Counted from the stretch's first letter, positions 53,540-62,715 are shown. The stretch: 64,000 nt of DNA from Myxococcales bacterium (GCA_020633325.1 JACKDX010000001.1:248001-312000), one strand, 5' to 3'. Translations and numbers: made by a program. The notes: generated by a model not told the origin, from the sequence alone.

Positions 53540-54307
53540 TTATGCCGTCAGGGACAGGGCGATGACGGTAATGTTGTCATCGCCGCCGTTGGCATTTGCG
53601 GCTTCCACCAATGTGGAAACCGCTTCTGTCATATCCTCTTTAGACTGTGTAACTATGTCACAGATGCTTTGATTGGCAATCATCCCACTCAAGCCGTCGG
53701 AGCATAGAATATACCGATCGCCCACTTCGGGATTCTCCGTGTGCAAATCAACCATTACTATTTCTTGCATGCCGAGTGCACGTGTAATGACGTTCTTCGG
53801 CAACTCATCTTGCTGTTCTTTAGTGAGATGCGGCATGATCACCAAGTAGTCGTTGACCAGCGAATGATCTTTCGTAAGTAATGAGATCTCACCATTGCGT
53901 ATGCGATAAGCGCGACTGTCGCCCACATGTGCGACATACAGTTGCTGGCGATTCTCCGAAAAAAGCGCGCCTACGACTGTCGTACCCATGCCATACAAGT
54001 TGCGATCCACGCACGAGGCGTCGAAAATCTTTTTGTTAGCCATGCGAATGCTGGTCAAAAGACGATTTTCCTCTGGCGACAGATGGGTTTCGTAGTTGAA
54101 AGGCCACGTCGAGTCGTCCACTCCCATGTTCTCAAAAAACGCGGCTATCGTGTCTGTGGCTAGCTTGCTCGCAACATTCCCTGCCCGATGCCCTCCCATG
54201 CCATCCGCTACAACGTAGAGCGCATCTTGTTCCCTCATCAGGAAACTGTCTTCGTTATATTCACGTTGACGCCCCGTATCCGTCAGGCCTGCTGCGATCA
54301 CGCGCAT
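53540..54307 (-). CDS. PP2C-family serine/threonine phosphatase
   Basis: Metal-dependent phosphatase of 255 residues. Metal-binding motifs are present: NEDSFLM, ADGMGGHRAG, GDSRAYRI, CSDGLSGMI and GGDDNITVI. The start ATG 54307 is preferred; a TTG 30 bases upstream (54337) lacks a ribosome-binding site too. PP2C enzymes oppose Ser/Thr kinases whose products FHA domains bind, which fits the FHA proteins in this window, but no Hanks-type kinase is seen here. Confidence 0.93.
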   Translation of the reverse strand: MRVIAAGLTDTGRQREYNEDSFLMREQDALYVVADGMGGHRAGNVASKLATDTIAAFFENMGVDDSTWPFNYETHLSPEENRLLTSIRMANKKIFDASCVDRNLYGMGTTVVGALFSENRQQLYVAHVGDSRAYRIRNGEISLLTKDHSLVNDYLVIMPHLTKEQQDELPKNVITRALGMQEIVMVDLHTENPEVGDRYILCSDGLSGMIANQSICDIVTQSKEDMTEAVSTLVEAANANGGDDNITVIALSLTA

Positions 54308-54448
54308 AGGTTGTGCGGCAGACCCCAGGTCCGGCAAAAGGAGGACACGAACGGAAAAACCGATAACAAAACCACAGTTTAGCTTCCCATCATTAAGCGG
54401 GGTATGTCAACTGCTACCCTCGCCCTTGCGTAGAGCCCGGGGTGGTTT

Positions 54449-54862
54449 ATGCTGCGCGACATGCGGCTCGCGCTCCTATTGGGGACGTCTCTATTAGGTC
54501 TGTCAGTCGGCCTGGGATGTGCTCCTGAAATTGGTGACGATTGTTCCGCATCGGTCGATTGTTCAGTGAGTGGGGATCGGATTTGTGACCGTAGTATTCC
54601 GGGCAGTGGTGGTTACTGTACGATTAAAGGTTGTCGGGCTGGGACTTGCCCCGACTCGGCCGTCTGTGTGGAATTTCGCTCCGAGCCCAGTCGTCTAGCG
54701 TCCACATGGTGCATGGCTCCCTGCAGCGGCAATGGAGACTGCCGCACAGGAAATGGGTTTTACTGTGTTAGCTCTGAGGAGTTAGGCGAAGAGGGATTCG
54801 CTCGCGTGCTCGATGCATCCGATAAACGTTTCTGCGCTGCGGTACCGGCGACCTCGCCTTGA
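54449..54862 (+). CDS. Cys-rich lipoprotein
   Basis: Secreted protein of 137 residues with a signal peptide and lipobox GLGC. The mature part contains 12 further cysteines in C-x(n)-C spacing (DCSASVDCSVSGDRICD; GYCTIKGCRAGTCPDSAVC), as in the small disulfide-rich lipoproteins common in myxobacteria. It overlaps the first permease gene (stop TGA within TTGA), so it is co-translated with the ABC permeases. Function unknown. Confidence 0.82.
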   Translation: MLRDMRLALLLGTSLLGLSVGLGCAPEIGDDCSASVDCSVSGDRICDRSIPGSGGYCTIKGCRAGTCPDSAVCVEFRSEPSRLASTWCMAPCSGNGDCRTGNGFYCVSSEELGEEGFARVLDASDKRFCAAVPATSP

Positions 54863-55788
54863 TAGTCTACCTCCTCAAACGCGTGGCGCGCGCGCTTATG
54901 ACCGTACTCGGCGTCATCACTTTAGTGTTCTTGTTGGTACGCTTGATTCCCGGCGATCCCGTAGAAGCAATTCTGGGCGAGGATGCTGCGCCAGAAGATC
55001 GCATCGCTATGAGGAGCGCCCTCTTGCTCGATCGGCCTCTTTTGGAACAGTACACGGGGTTTTTGGGATCTGTGGCCGATGGGACGCTAGGACACTCTTT
55101 TCGGAGTCGCTCCACAGCTGTTTCGGTGTTAATCGTCGAGGTCATCCCGCCTACCGGCTATCTGGCATTTAGCGCCCTATTGCTTGCCTGGATGATTGCC
55201 ATTCCGTTGGGCATCTTCGCAGCAAGTCGCCACAAGACCATCTATGATCGCACGACATCCATCCTCGCCATCATGGGCCTTGCGATACCCAACATATGGC
55301 TTGGTCCACTGCTTATCCTTCTTTTTGGCGTCACCCTAAGATGGCTGCCCTTACCCGGAGACTATGATGATCAGATCAGTTCACTCATTCTGCCGAGTCT
55401 CACGGTGGGAACGGCATTGGCCGCCTCGCTGTTCCGCCATACCCGCTCCATGATGCTCGAGGTGCTCGGACGGCAATACATCCTTGCAGCTAAAGCGCGC
55501 GGGCTGCCCGTGGTGCGCGTGTGGTTTAAGCATGCCCTCAGAAACGCACTATTGCCCATCATGACCATCGCCGCGGCTCAGCTGGGTGCCTTGCTATCGG
55601 GAACCGTCATCGCAGAAAAAATTTTCGAGCGGCCGGGGCTTGGCACGCTTTTTCTCGAAGCTTTTTTTGCCCGAGATATTCCGGTGATTCAGGGCTGCGT
55701 GCTGGTGGTAGCGTTCATATATGTGTTCATGAACCTCGCCGTCGATTTGCTGTACGGTTACATCGACCCACGTGTGAGACTGTCATGA
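54859..55788 (+). CDS. Dipeptide/oligopeptide ABC permease, DppB-like
   Basis: Inner-membrane permease of 309 residues with six hydrophobic segments. The N-terminus RVARALMTVLGVITLVFLLVRLIPGDP and the EAA loop AAKARGLPVVRVWFKHALRNALLP are characteristic of the DppB family. It starts with TTG overlapping the lipoprotein stop. The ATP-binding and substrate-binding proteins are not in the window, so the complete transporter is not encoded here. Confidence 0.92.
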   Translation: MIVYLLKRVARALMTVLGVITLVFLLVRLIPGDPVEAILGEDAAPEDRIAMRSALLLDRPLLEQYTGFLGSVADGTLGHSFRSRSTAVSVLIVEVIPPTGYLAFSALLLAWMIAIPLGIFAASRHKTIYDRTTSILAIMGLAIPNIWLGPLLILLFGVTLRWLPLPGDYDDQISSLILPSLTVGTALAASLFRHTRSMMLEVLGRQYILAAKARGLPVVRVWFKHALRNALLPIMTIAAAQLGALLSGTVIAEKIFERPGLGTLFLEAFFARDIPVIQGCVLVVAFIYVFMNLAVDLLYGYIDPRVRLS

Positions 55789-56570
55789 CGGGCCTTGTGA
55801 TCGTCATCGTATTTTTTGTCGTCGCCATAGTGGGACCTTCTCTCGCCCCTTATTCGCCAGAACACATTGATCTCCGTGCAGAATTTGCCCCCGCTTCGTT
55901 CCGTCACTGGCTTGGCACGACAGAGAATGGCGTCGATGTTCTAAGCGCATTGCTTCACGGTGCCCGATTGGCTGCCGTGGTCTCGGTCTGTGTCGTCGCT
56001 CTAAGTCTTGTCATCGGCACTTTGTTGGGCATCACAGCAGGATACTTGGGAAGGAGAGCCGACCACATCGTCTCTGCTCTCGCCGATCTCGTTCAAGCGT
56101 TTCCCGCCATTATTTTAAATATTGGCATCATTGCATTGGTTTCACGCGCCGGACTTGTGCATCTCATCGTCGCCTTGGTAATCACTGGGTGGGTTCTCTA
56201 TACGCGGCTTGCACGCGCAGAAGCCCTCTCCCTTAGAGAACGGGATTTTATCATCGCCGCACGGGCGCTCGGAGCGACAGGGCCTAGAATTGTAGTGCGT
56301 CATCTACTGCCGAACCTTGTTCCGCCTCTGCTCATTCAAGCCACGACCGGTATGGGAGGCGCCATACTGGCCGAGTCCACTCTATCTTTTCTCGGTCTCG
56401 GGCCTGGCAAGAGCACATCCTGGGGAGCATTACTCGACCAAGGCAGCGCGGTGCTACTACGGTTTCCCCATGTGGCTTTGGCGGCAGGCAGCGTCATCGC
56501 CATCACCGTGCTGGGCTTCAATCTCACGGGGGATTTTTTGCGCGACTATCTCGATCCTCAGCGAGGCTAA
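55785..56570 (+). CDS. Dipeptide/oligopeptide ABC permease, DppC-like
   Basis: Partner permease of 261 residues. The start phrase and LGTTENGVDVLSALLHGARL are DppC-like, and the EAA loop is AARALGATGPRIVVRHLLPNLVPPL. It overlaps dppB by four bases. It lacks the long N-terminal part of many DppC proteins and begins directly at the first membrane segment. The stop interlocks with that of the convergent gene. Confidence 0.92.
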   Translation: MTGLVIVIVFFVVAIVGPSLAPYSPEHIDLRAEFAPASFRHWLGTTENGVDVLSALLHGARLAAVVSVCVVALSLVIGTLLGITAGYLGRRADHIVSALADLVQAFPAIILNIGIIALVSRAGLVHLIVALVITGWVLYTRLARAEALSLRERDFIIAARALGATGPRIVVRHLLPNLVPPLLIQATTGMGGAILAESTLSFLGLGPGKSTSWGALLDQGSAVLLRFPHVALAAGSVIAITVLGFNLTGDFLRDYLDPQRG

Positions 56571-57793
56571 CGAGGTCGCGCCGCCCGACGAAGTTCGATC
56601 GTGGCAGTGAGGAGCTTGTGATCAGAGAGATGTCCTGCACTATTGTATGTCTCACCTCGATACTCAAAGGCACAGGCTGGATCGATGAGTGCTTCGGTAT
56701 ATGCCGACGTGACAGACTGCACCTGCCATGAGGCTGCGGAAGGGAAAGCCACATTGATCTTGGGAGCAAAGACCATAATGTAATCTACGCGTCGAGACAC
56801 TCGGGTTGGTTCGGGAAAGGCACAAGTTTTGAGGGTGCTACCGGCGCAGGTCGATGTGCCGGCATTCGCATCCAAACTGTCCCAGCTCTGGTGGACTTCA
56901 AGATAGGCATCTTGAGGTGGGTTCATGCAGGAAATCTTACTGAGTTCGCCCATCATGGCGAGATAGTCTTCATTGCCGCCTCCATCCGCTGTGTGCCCAA
57001 CGTTGAGATCTCCAAGTAGAATCAAAGGCCAGGAGTTGCGACTTGGGTGGGTGCACAGGCGCTGTTCCACAAATGCAACGAGCGATCGCAATTGTTGCTG
57101 ACGGATCTCAGGATCGCCGCTTGCATTCAGATGGGTACTGATAACGTTGAGATCGATAGTTTGCCCCTCCTTTTGTAGGCGAATGGGGGCATAAGAAAGC
57201 CCCTTGAATGCAAGACAGTCCTCACCACCGCATTCACAGTACCCGCGAGCGGTGGGACCAAAGTTAGCTTGAATGGTGCCAGATAGGGGACCTACGTCCG
57301 TCCATGTCTCCCCTATAAAGGGATGAGAGCTGATTAGAGAGAGACCGCCGTTGGCGAGACGAAATCCGTTGAGTTTATTTATGAAAAGCCCCTCTTCGTC
57401 GAAACAGCCGTAAAACCCGGGGCCCGGACCTACCGGTTTGGGCCAGGGTGCGCCCAGGATGCTCCACGTCTCAGACGTTCGAGCCCGCTTGTAACTATCA
57501 AGCAACGTGCCCGACAAAGCATCATCGAAGCTCTCCTCGAGTGCGAGAATGTCGAAATGGCGTTCGCCTAGCTGCTCGCCAATCTTTTGTGCGCGGCACG
57601 ACGGATTGCTCCGATCATAAGCAATCCCTTCCAAAAATGCCTGCCGGAGAAATACATTGTACGTACCCACCTGGAGGCTCACCGAGACGCCCTGTTGGCC
57701 GTTACTGTCTTCTACAGTCTCATCCATGCCTGACAGCGCACAAGCACTCACCCACATCAACATACATAATGAGAAAATGAAGCGATTCAACAT
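56567..57793 (-). CDS. Endonuclease/exonuclease/phosphatase-family lipoprotein, sphingomyelinase-like
   Basis: Exported protein of 408 residues with lipobox VSAC (Cys18). The catalytic fold of the EEP superfamily is complete: TYNVFLR, ILALEES (metal Glu), STHLNA, LLGDLNVG (Asp/Asn), RVDYIMV and LSDHKLL (final Asp-His). The layout, with Asn and a long loop before the Glu, resembles bacterial sphingomyelinase C and other phosphodiesterases rather than DNA-specific nucleases; the substrate cannot be told. Six or more Cys suggest disulfides. Confidence 0.88.
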   Translation of the reverse strand: MLNRFIFSLCMLMWVSACALSGMDETVEDSNGQQGVSVSLQVGTYNVFLRQAFLEGIAYDRSNPSCRAQKIGEQLGERHFDILALEESFDDALSGTLLDSYKRARTSETWSILGAPWPKPVGPGPGFYGCFDEEGLFINKLNGFRLANGGLSLISSHPFIGETWTDVGPLSGTIQANFGPTARGYCECGGEDCLAFKGLSYAPIRLQKEGQTIDLNVISTHLNASGDPEIRQQQLRSLVAFVEQRLCTHPSRNSWPLILLGDLNVGHTADGGGNEDYLAMMGELSKISCMNPPQDAYLEVHQSWDSLDANAGTSTCAGSTLKTCAFPEPTRVSRRVDYIMVFAPKINVAFPSAASWQVQSVTSAYTEALIDPACAFEYRGETYNSAGHLSDHKLLTATIELRRAARPR

Positions 57794-57868
57794 TCACCCT
57801 TGAGAAGCAAGAAGGATGCCATTTTGGCTAGACGACGTGCTGTCAACGCATTGGTTTCGCGCTTCGAA

Positions 57869-59134
57869 CTAGGTTCCGGGCAAATGGCGCAGAATGACTG
57901 GGCGTCCAAAAATCGTGACCAGCGCGAGGCCGATCAGGAAAACAAGCGCCGCAGGATCCGTCTCGACTAGCTGGACGATAAGCGCAACCGTGGCTGCGGC
58001 TGAAGCGAGTGCTCCACTCCCTGTCACCCAGCGCGTTCCTGCATGTTGTTGAAACGCCAACCCGCAAACCACCGCAAACGTGAACAGGAACGCTAGGCTG
58101 GCGGCGCCTACGAGGGATTGAAGCGTGCCGATGGCCGCAAGAGAGGCCGCCGCAGTTCCGAGCGCAATCACCGCCCGATTGGGAATGCCCGCGTTGTTGC
58201 AGTGCGCCAGCACCTTGGGCAACTCCTTTGCCTGAGCCACCGTTCGTGCAAGACGCGCAGTGGCGAACAGGGTGGAATTGATTGCAGAGCCAGTGGAGAA
58301 CGCCGCGGCGATCGTGACAGTCACCAGGCCGAAGGTGCCCATCGCTTTGCGGCCCGCGATGGCCAGTGCGACTTCTTGCTGTTTGACCACCTGGTCCGCG
58401 CCGATTAGCATGACGGTCCCTATCGCCACGAGCGCATATACGCACATGACCAGCACAATGGCGGATAAGATGGCGCGGGGGAGGGTGCGGCTTGGCCGCT
58501 CAATGTCCTCATAATCGTAGGTTAGTAACTGAAAGCCCTCATACGCCATGAATACAGAGGCTGCCCCGAAAAGTGTGCCCCCTACTCCCGTCCCGGGTAC
58601 GCCCTTAGACAGCATGCTCGGCGACCACTGGGCCAAGCCCCACCCCGCGAGCCCCACAAGCACCACGAGCTTGAACCACACAAGAAAGATCTCGACGCCG
58701 CCCGCCTCGCCGACGCCCCTGAGATTTAATCCGATAAAGGCCACCATCACAGCCACCGCCGCCGCCCGGGCGAACCAGGGACCGAGGCCGACGACATATC
58801 CCAGATATTGACCGAAAGTAAACGCATAGACCGCATTGGTAAGTACGTATCCGACAATCAAAATCCACGACAGGCTCCCAGCAAAACCCTCTGCGTGGAT
58901 TTCACGGAGAAAGGTGAAGGCCCCGCCGCCTTCTCCGTAATGCGCCGCGAGTTTCACGTAGCTGTACCCGGCAGCAAGGGCAATCACGCCAGCAACGGTG
59001 AAGCTTGCCCAAGCCAAAGGTCCGGCTATGGCAACCACAATGCCCAGCGTCGAAAAAATGCCGCCGCCTACCATGCCCCCGACAGCCATCGACCAGGTAG
59101 CATTGAATCCGAGTTTCGATGTAGAGCCGTGCAT
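57869..59134 (-). CDS. APC-superfamily amino-acid permease
   Basis: Polytopic transporter of 421 residues with about twelve hydrophobic segments. The first helix has the unwound GGMVGGGIFSTLG motif that binds the amino-acid backbone, and AASVFMAYEGFQLLTYDYED matches the conserved region of helix 6. Substrate is unknown. The upstream 220 bases to the sulfate-transporter stop contain no other clear gene except a short open frame on the plus strand. Confidence 0.9.
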   Translation of the reverse strand: MHGSTSKLGFNATWSMAVGGMVGGGIFSTLGIVVAIAGPLAWASFTVAGVIALAAGYSYVKLAAHYGEGGGAFTFLREIHAEGFAGSLSWILIVGYVLTNAVYAFTFGQYLGYVVGLGPWFARAAAVAVMVAFIGLNLRGVGEAGGVEIFLVWFKLVVLVGLAGWGLAQWSPSMLSKGVPGTGVGGTLFGAASVFMAYEGFQLLTYDYEDIERPSRTLPRAILSAIVLVMCVYALVAIGTVMLIGADQVVKQQEVALAIAGRKAMGTFGLVTVTIAAAFSTGSAINSTLFATARLARTVAQAKELPKVLAHCNNAGIPNRAVIALGTAAASLAAIGTLQSLVGAASLAFLFTFAVVCGLAFQQHAGTRWVTGSGALASAAATVALIVQLVETDPAALVFLIGLALVTIFGRPVILRHLPGT

Positions 59135-59208
59135 ATCTGAATCCGGTCGCTCAAAAAATCGTATACTTTTCTCCGGCGATTGATCAACTCTCGCGTGTCA
59201 GCCTCGGA

Positions 59209-59358
59209 TTGTTTGCTGTCCATCGGACCTGGTGCTGGGAGACTGGGACATTAGAGGTTGCGCAGACCTTGCAGTCGGTGTGGGTGAATGGCAACCCTAG
59301 AGCGATTTACTTGCACCTCACGTTGACGAGCGACTTGGATCCGCGCCACGTCGATTAG
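59209..59358 (+). CDS. Possible small or remnant gene
   Basis: A reading frame on the plus strand is open from 59125 to a TAG at 59358. The only usual start codon is TTG 59209, giving 49 residues (with ETGTLEVAQTLQSVWVNGNP and LHLTLTSDLDPRHVD), without a ribosome-binding site. It ends in exactly the four-base stop overlap (TTAG) seen at other convergent gene pairs in this window, here with the SulP stop. It could be a real small gene, the 3' end of a decayed gene, or chance. Confidence 0.28.
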   Translation: MFAVHRTWCWETGTLEVAQTLQSVWVNGNPRAIYLHLTLTSDLDPRHVD

Positions 59359-61121
59359 GGGGCCGAAGGTCGCTCGCTTTTATGTGCGGCTGCCACGGCG
59401 AGCGCTTCTTTCGGACTCGCGCACAGTACGACGCCCTCTCGACCTTCAATGTAAGCCTTTTTGATTAGCGTCATCGGTTGCTCACGAACGCCGCACAGGA
59501 TGGTAAGGCACTTATGTGTTCGCAGCGGCTGCAGGGCGCTCTCCAAAGCCACCAGGCCCGTTGCGTCCATCGCGTGAACCTGGTCCATTAATAGAATAAC
59601 GGCTTTGGTTTGGCCTGCGACGATTTCGAGCGTGGCCATGGCTTTTTGCGCGGCGCCAAAGAACAAAGGCCCGGATATCTCGTATACAATGACGCCGGGA
59701 GGGACCGGCCCGGGAAGGTCGGGATGATCGCTGCTTGCTAATCGGGTGTGCGTGACTTCGGCCATCCTGCGCATGAAAAGGAACGCAGCGAGGACCATTC
59801 CCACCGTGACGCCCACCACCATATCAAAACCAACAGTAAGCCCATAACAGGTGAGCAAAACTGCGACGTCGCTCTTTGGGGCCACGCGAAGCATGTGCAT
59901 GAAATGCTTCGCCTCGGACATGTTCCAAGCGACCAGCAAAAGTAACGCGGCGAGCGATGTCATTGGCAGATATCCCAGCAACGGCGCCAGCGCCAACACC
60001 GCAGCCAAAATCGTCAACGCGTGTGCCATTGCCGCAAGGGGTGATCGCGCACCGGCTTTTATGTTCGTTGCGGTACGCGCAATGGCCCCCGTAGCTGGTA
60101 TCCCACCAAAGAACGGCACGATCAGGTTGCCGATGCCAAGCGAGATGAGCTCGGAATCCGGATCGTGTTTAGTCCGTGCCATGCCATCTGCGACGACAGC
60201 GGACAAAAGCGATTCGATGGCCCCCAGCATTGCCACCGCGAAGGCACCGGAGAGCAGAGCGCGGAAAGTATCGAAGCTGAGAGCAAAGGCCCGCCCGTCT
60301 GCGCTCGGCATCAGCCACGGTATGAGCGGCAGTGGAGGCAGTTGAGGAATGCCGTGAAAGATATGTCCGCCGACATTCGTGTGAAAGCGTGTCGCAATCG
60401 TTGCCACCTGAAATCCGGGTATGAGCTGGTCAAGCACTATGGAAAGAATGGCTGCGGCGGGTAGCGCAACCAACGGCGCCGGAACGCGCGTCATGATCCG
60501 CGGAGAATAAAGCAGTATTGCGAGTGTCATCAGACCGATGAGCGGTTCCCAGATAGAAAATGTTCCCCTAGCCTCAAACATTACGGCGACTTTTTGGAGA
60601 AAATGTTCAGGATTGCGATGCAGAGTGAGACCGAGGAGGTCCTTGATCTGCAATGTAGCGATGACGGTTGCGATGCCGGCAGTAAAACCGGTTGTCACCG
60701 GATGCGGAATGTATTGAATCAAACCGCCCAGCCTAAACAGGCCCATGACAATGAGAATGACGCCGCCCATGAAGCCAGAGATAAGCAGACCTGCCATGCC
60801 GAACTTGGCGTAGAGCGGCGAGAGAATCACGATGAAAGCGGCAGTTGGACCCGTCACCTGCGTTCTAGAGCCGCCCAAGGCAGCGACGAAAAAGCCAGCG
60901 ATAATTGCAGTGTACAGGCCGTAATGGGGCGCGACCCCAACCCCGATTGCCAGTGCCATCGCAAGCGGTAACGCCACGATGCCGACAACCACGCCTGCCA
61001 GAAGGTCGGCTTTGAGATCGACGCCAGAGTAACCCTCGCGAATGACTGCGCGGAGCGCCGAGGCGGGCAACTCCTTGAAAGAAGGCGGCTTTTTGTCCGT
61101 TCTGTATCGTGTTCGCGCCAT
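59355..61121 (-). CDS. SulP-family anion transporter with STAS domain
   Basis: Inner-membrane transporter of 588 residues with about ten to twelve hydrophobic segments. The N-terminal DLLAGVVVGIVALPLAMALAIG and the QVTGPTAAFIVIL stretches are SulP signatures, as is FFGGIPATGAIARTATNI. A cytoplasmic STAS domain (about 475-580) contains DQVHAMDATGLVALE. The substrate could be sulfate, a dicarboxylate or bicarbonate. Confidence 0.95.
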   Translation of the reverse strand: MARTRYRTDKKPPSFKELPASALRAVIREGYSGVDLKADLLAGVVVGIVALPLAMALAIGVGVAPHYGLYTAIIAGFFVAALGGSRTQVTGPTAAFIVILSPLYAKFGMAGLLISGFMGGVILIVMGLFRLGGLIQYIPHPVTTGFTAGIATVIATLQIKDLLGLTLHRNPEHFLQKVAVMFEARGTFSIWEPLIGLMTLAILLYSPRIMTRVPAPLVALPAAAILSIVLDQLIPGFQVATIATRFHTNVGGHIFHGIPQLPPLPLIPWLMPSADGRAFALSFDTFRALLSGAFAVAMLGAIESLLSAVVADGMARTKHDPDSELISLGIGNLIVPFFGGIPATGAIARTATNIKAGARSPLAAMAHALTILAAVLALAPLLGYLPMTSLAALLLLVAWNMSEAKHFMHMLRVAPKSDVAVLLTCYGLTVGFDMVVGVTVGMVLAAFLFMRRMAEVTHTRLASSDHPDLPGPVPPGVIVYEISGPLFFGAAQKAMATLEIVAGQTKAVILLMDQVHAMDATGLVALESALQPLRTHKCLTILCGVREQPMTLIKKAYIEGREGVVLCASPKEALAVAAAHKSERPSAP

Positions 61122-61554
61122 GGTTTCTCAGGGCCCGGCTCCCCGGACGTCGAAGCCCCGGTCGGTTTCCTTGCGAGATTGCAATGCTTCACATAGCATT
61201 TTTACGCGCGGATATAGCCGAATAGATCCTCCGAAGCCGGGCGGGGTTGGCCGCTCCTGCACTGGGGTTTCGCGAGAAATGCGGACGCCAAAAAAAAGCC
61301 GTGCGTGCGGCCAAGAGTCGCCAGCGGCCCGCGTGAGATACTCACTTGTGCACATCCACGACTGACGAATGGGGCCGGATTAGTGGGTGGATCGCCACCC
61401 CATAGGCGGGTTGGCTTCCGGCTTGGCATGCTTCTCGCAGGGCTTTAGGAGCAGGAGCCTGCTTATGATGCCCAAACTCACCCTATCGGTTCGCTGGCGC
61501 TGGACGCTGGTATCCATCTGGTTGATCACCACCCAGTAAATCTCATTCTCTGTT
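61122..61554. other. 433-base region without a clear gene
   Basis: Between the SulP start and the end of the glycosidase gene (both minus strand) no convincing gene was found. The region holds two short inverted repeats, GGGTGG-ATCG-CCACCC (61385-61400) and AGCAGG-AG-CCTGCT (61450-61463). The second is directly followed by ATG-ATG at 61465, which opens a 25-codon plus-strand frame (MMPKLTLSVRWRWTLVSI...), possibly a peptide or the remnant of a membrane-protein N-terminus. Longer open frames on the minus strand lack starts and coding character. Confidence 0.6.
61450..61463. repeat. 14-base inverted repeat
   Basis: AGCAGG and CCTGCT separated by two bases form a perfect inverted repeat with two-base centre. 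It has no T-run and so is not a standard terminator; an operator is possible. Confidence 0.4.
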
Positions 61555-62715
61555 TCATGATGATTGTCTTGGAATATCTCGCGTCGCTCTTTTGGATTTA
61601 CGCTGGCGCCTGTACCACAAGAACCCAAACCCTACGCTAGTCAGCACGAGAATCACGCCTGCGCCCAAGGCGACGGGGAACACCACTTCCCGAAAGCGCC
61701 CGAGACTTATGGGCGGAGGTCTTGGCGTTGAAATAATTAACGAGGGCACCGGCTTCTCAGATGACGCGGCTGTTGGGAGCGCAGGATGGCCCTTGATTGG
61801 CGCAAACACCCCAATGTGATTCATGACTTCGCGTTCGACACCCCGTACGAACGCTTCTTCTTTACCCTCTTCGCCCGTACGTGTTCGGTAAACCTTGCGA
61901 TTGTGCTCCTCGGCACCGAGACCGAGCCTCGCAATCCAACGTCCGCCGCTAGGCGAATTCACGACGCCGCCCTCCTCGGCGATAAATACGGTGCTTGAGC
62001 CGCCACCGTCCAAGTTGATGGCGTTTTCCGCACCCAGTTCTACCAATAACTCCGCCATCTCATACAAGGTGAGCCCACGGCTATGCGACTGCCTTCCGCT
62101 GGCCACGACCAATATGACCAGCGAACCACCCTTACCAACGCCAACGGCGCTTCTCGGATGGCGATAGCGGGCGTAGGGAAAGCTGTCGAGTGCAATGTGA
62201 TCAACATGCCGATCGCGGACGAGTTCGGGCATGCCGGAAACGGCCTCGCCCACTTGTTCCAGCGGTACGTGCTCAACGACCCGTTCAGGGGGGCTGATCC
62301 ATGCCTTGCCTCCGCGAGTCACCGCAAAAAACCCTATTTCTTCGTCATCTTCGCCGGTTGGCCAACGCTGCCCACCGCCGGCCGCAACGCCCCAAGCGCG
62401 CATCATCTTTCCCCAGAAACCGCCATTGATTGCGGCTGCAAGATGGTTCGTGCGGGCGAAGTCGCTGACGGTTTGCCAGCGTTGTTCATAAGGGGTGGTG
62501 AGCACCCGGACTCCCGGCACCGACAGGTCAATGAGTAGGGCATGGATTCGGCACGGCGTATCCGTGATTCGCATCAAATGCCTTACGCCTTGATTGGGTT
62601 CTGACCAGCGGTCCTCGACGATGCGCCCCTTGCGCCCCTCGGCGAGGGCACGCCTTGCCCCAGGCCCAACATTTCCCGAGATCGCCAGTACCACCAAGGC
62701 GAACGCGATGCGCAT
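61555..62715 (-). CDS. Phosphodiester glycosidase-domain membrane protein (NAGPA-like)
   Basis: Exported protein of 386 residues. A signal sequence (FALVVLAISGNVGPGARRALA) is followed by a NAGPA-like phosphodiester glycosidase domain (about 55-270) with AAINGGFW, RHPRSAVGVGKGG and the hallmark NLDGGGSSTVFI. A linker and a C-terminal transmembrane helix (near 340-365) ending in basic residues anchor the protein. The start ATG 62715 was chosen since it opens the signal peptide; an ATG at 62730 is an alternative. In animals this family removes GlcNAc from phosphodiester-linked sugars; the bacterial substrate may be a cell-wall or polysaccharide linkage. Divergent from the kinase gene, 52 bases apart. 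Confidence 0.88.
   Translation of the reverse strand: MRIAFALVVLAISGNVGPGARRALAEGRKGRIVEDRWSEPNQGVRHLMRITDTPCRIHALLIDLSVPGVRVLTTPYEQRWQTVSDFARTNHLAAAINGGFWGKMMRAWGVAAGGGQRWPTGEDDEEIGFFAVTRGGKAWISPPERVVEHVPLEQVGEAVSGMPELVRDRHVDHIALDSFPYARYRHPRSAVGVGKGGSLVILVVASGRQSHSRGLTLYEMAELLVELGAENAINLDGGGSSTVFIAEEGGVVNSPSGGRWIARLGLGAEEHNRKVYRTRTGEEGKEEAFVRGVEREVMNHIGVFAPIKGHPALPTAASSEKPVPSLIISTPRPPPISLGRFREVVFPVALGAGVILVLTSVGFGFLWYRRQRKSKRATRDIPRQSS

Noticed and set aside
61380..61628. Minus-strand frame of 82 codons between the SulP and glycosidase genes
   Set aside because: Overlaps the end of the glycosidase gene in another frame, no ribosome-binding site, and no protein-like pattern.
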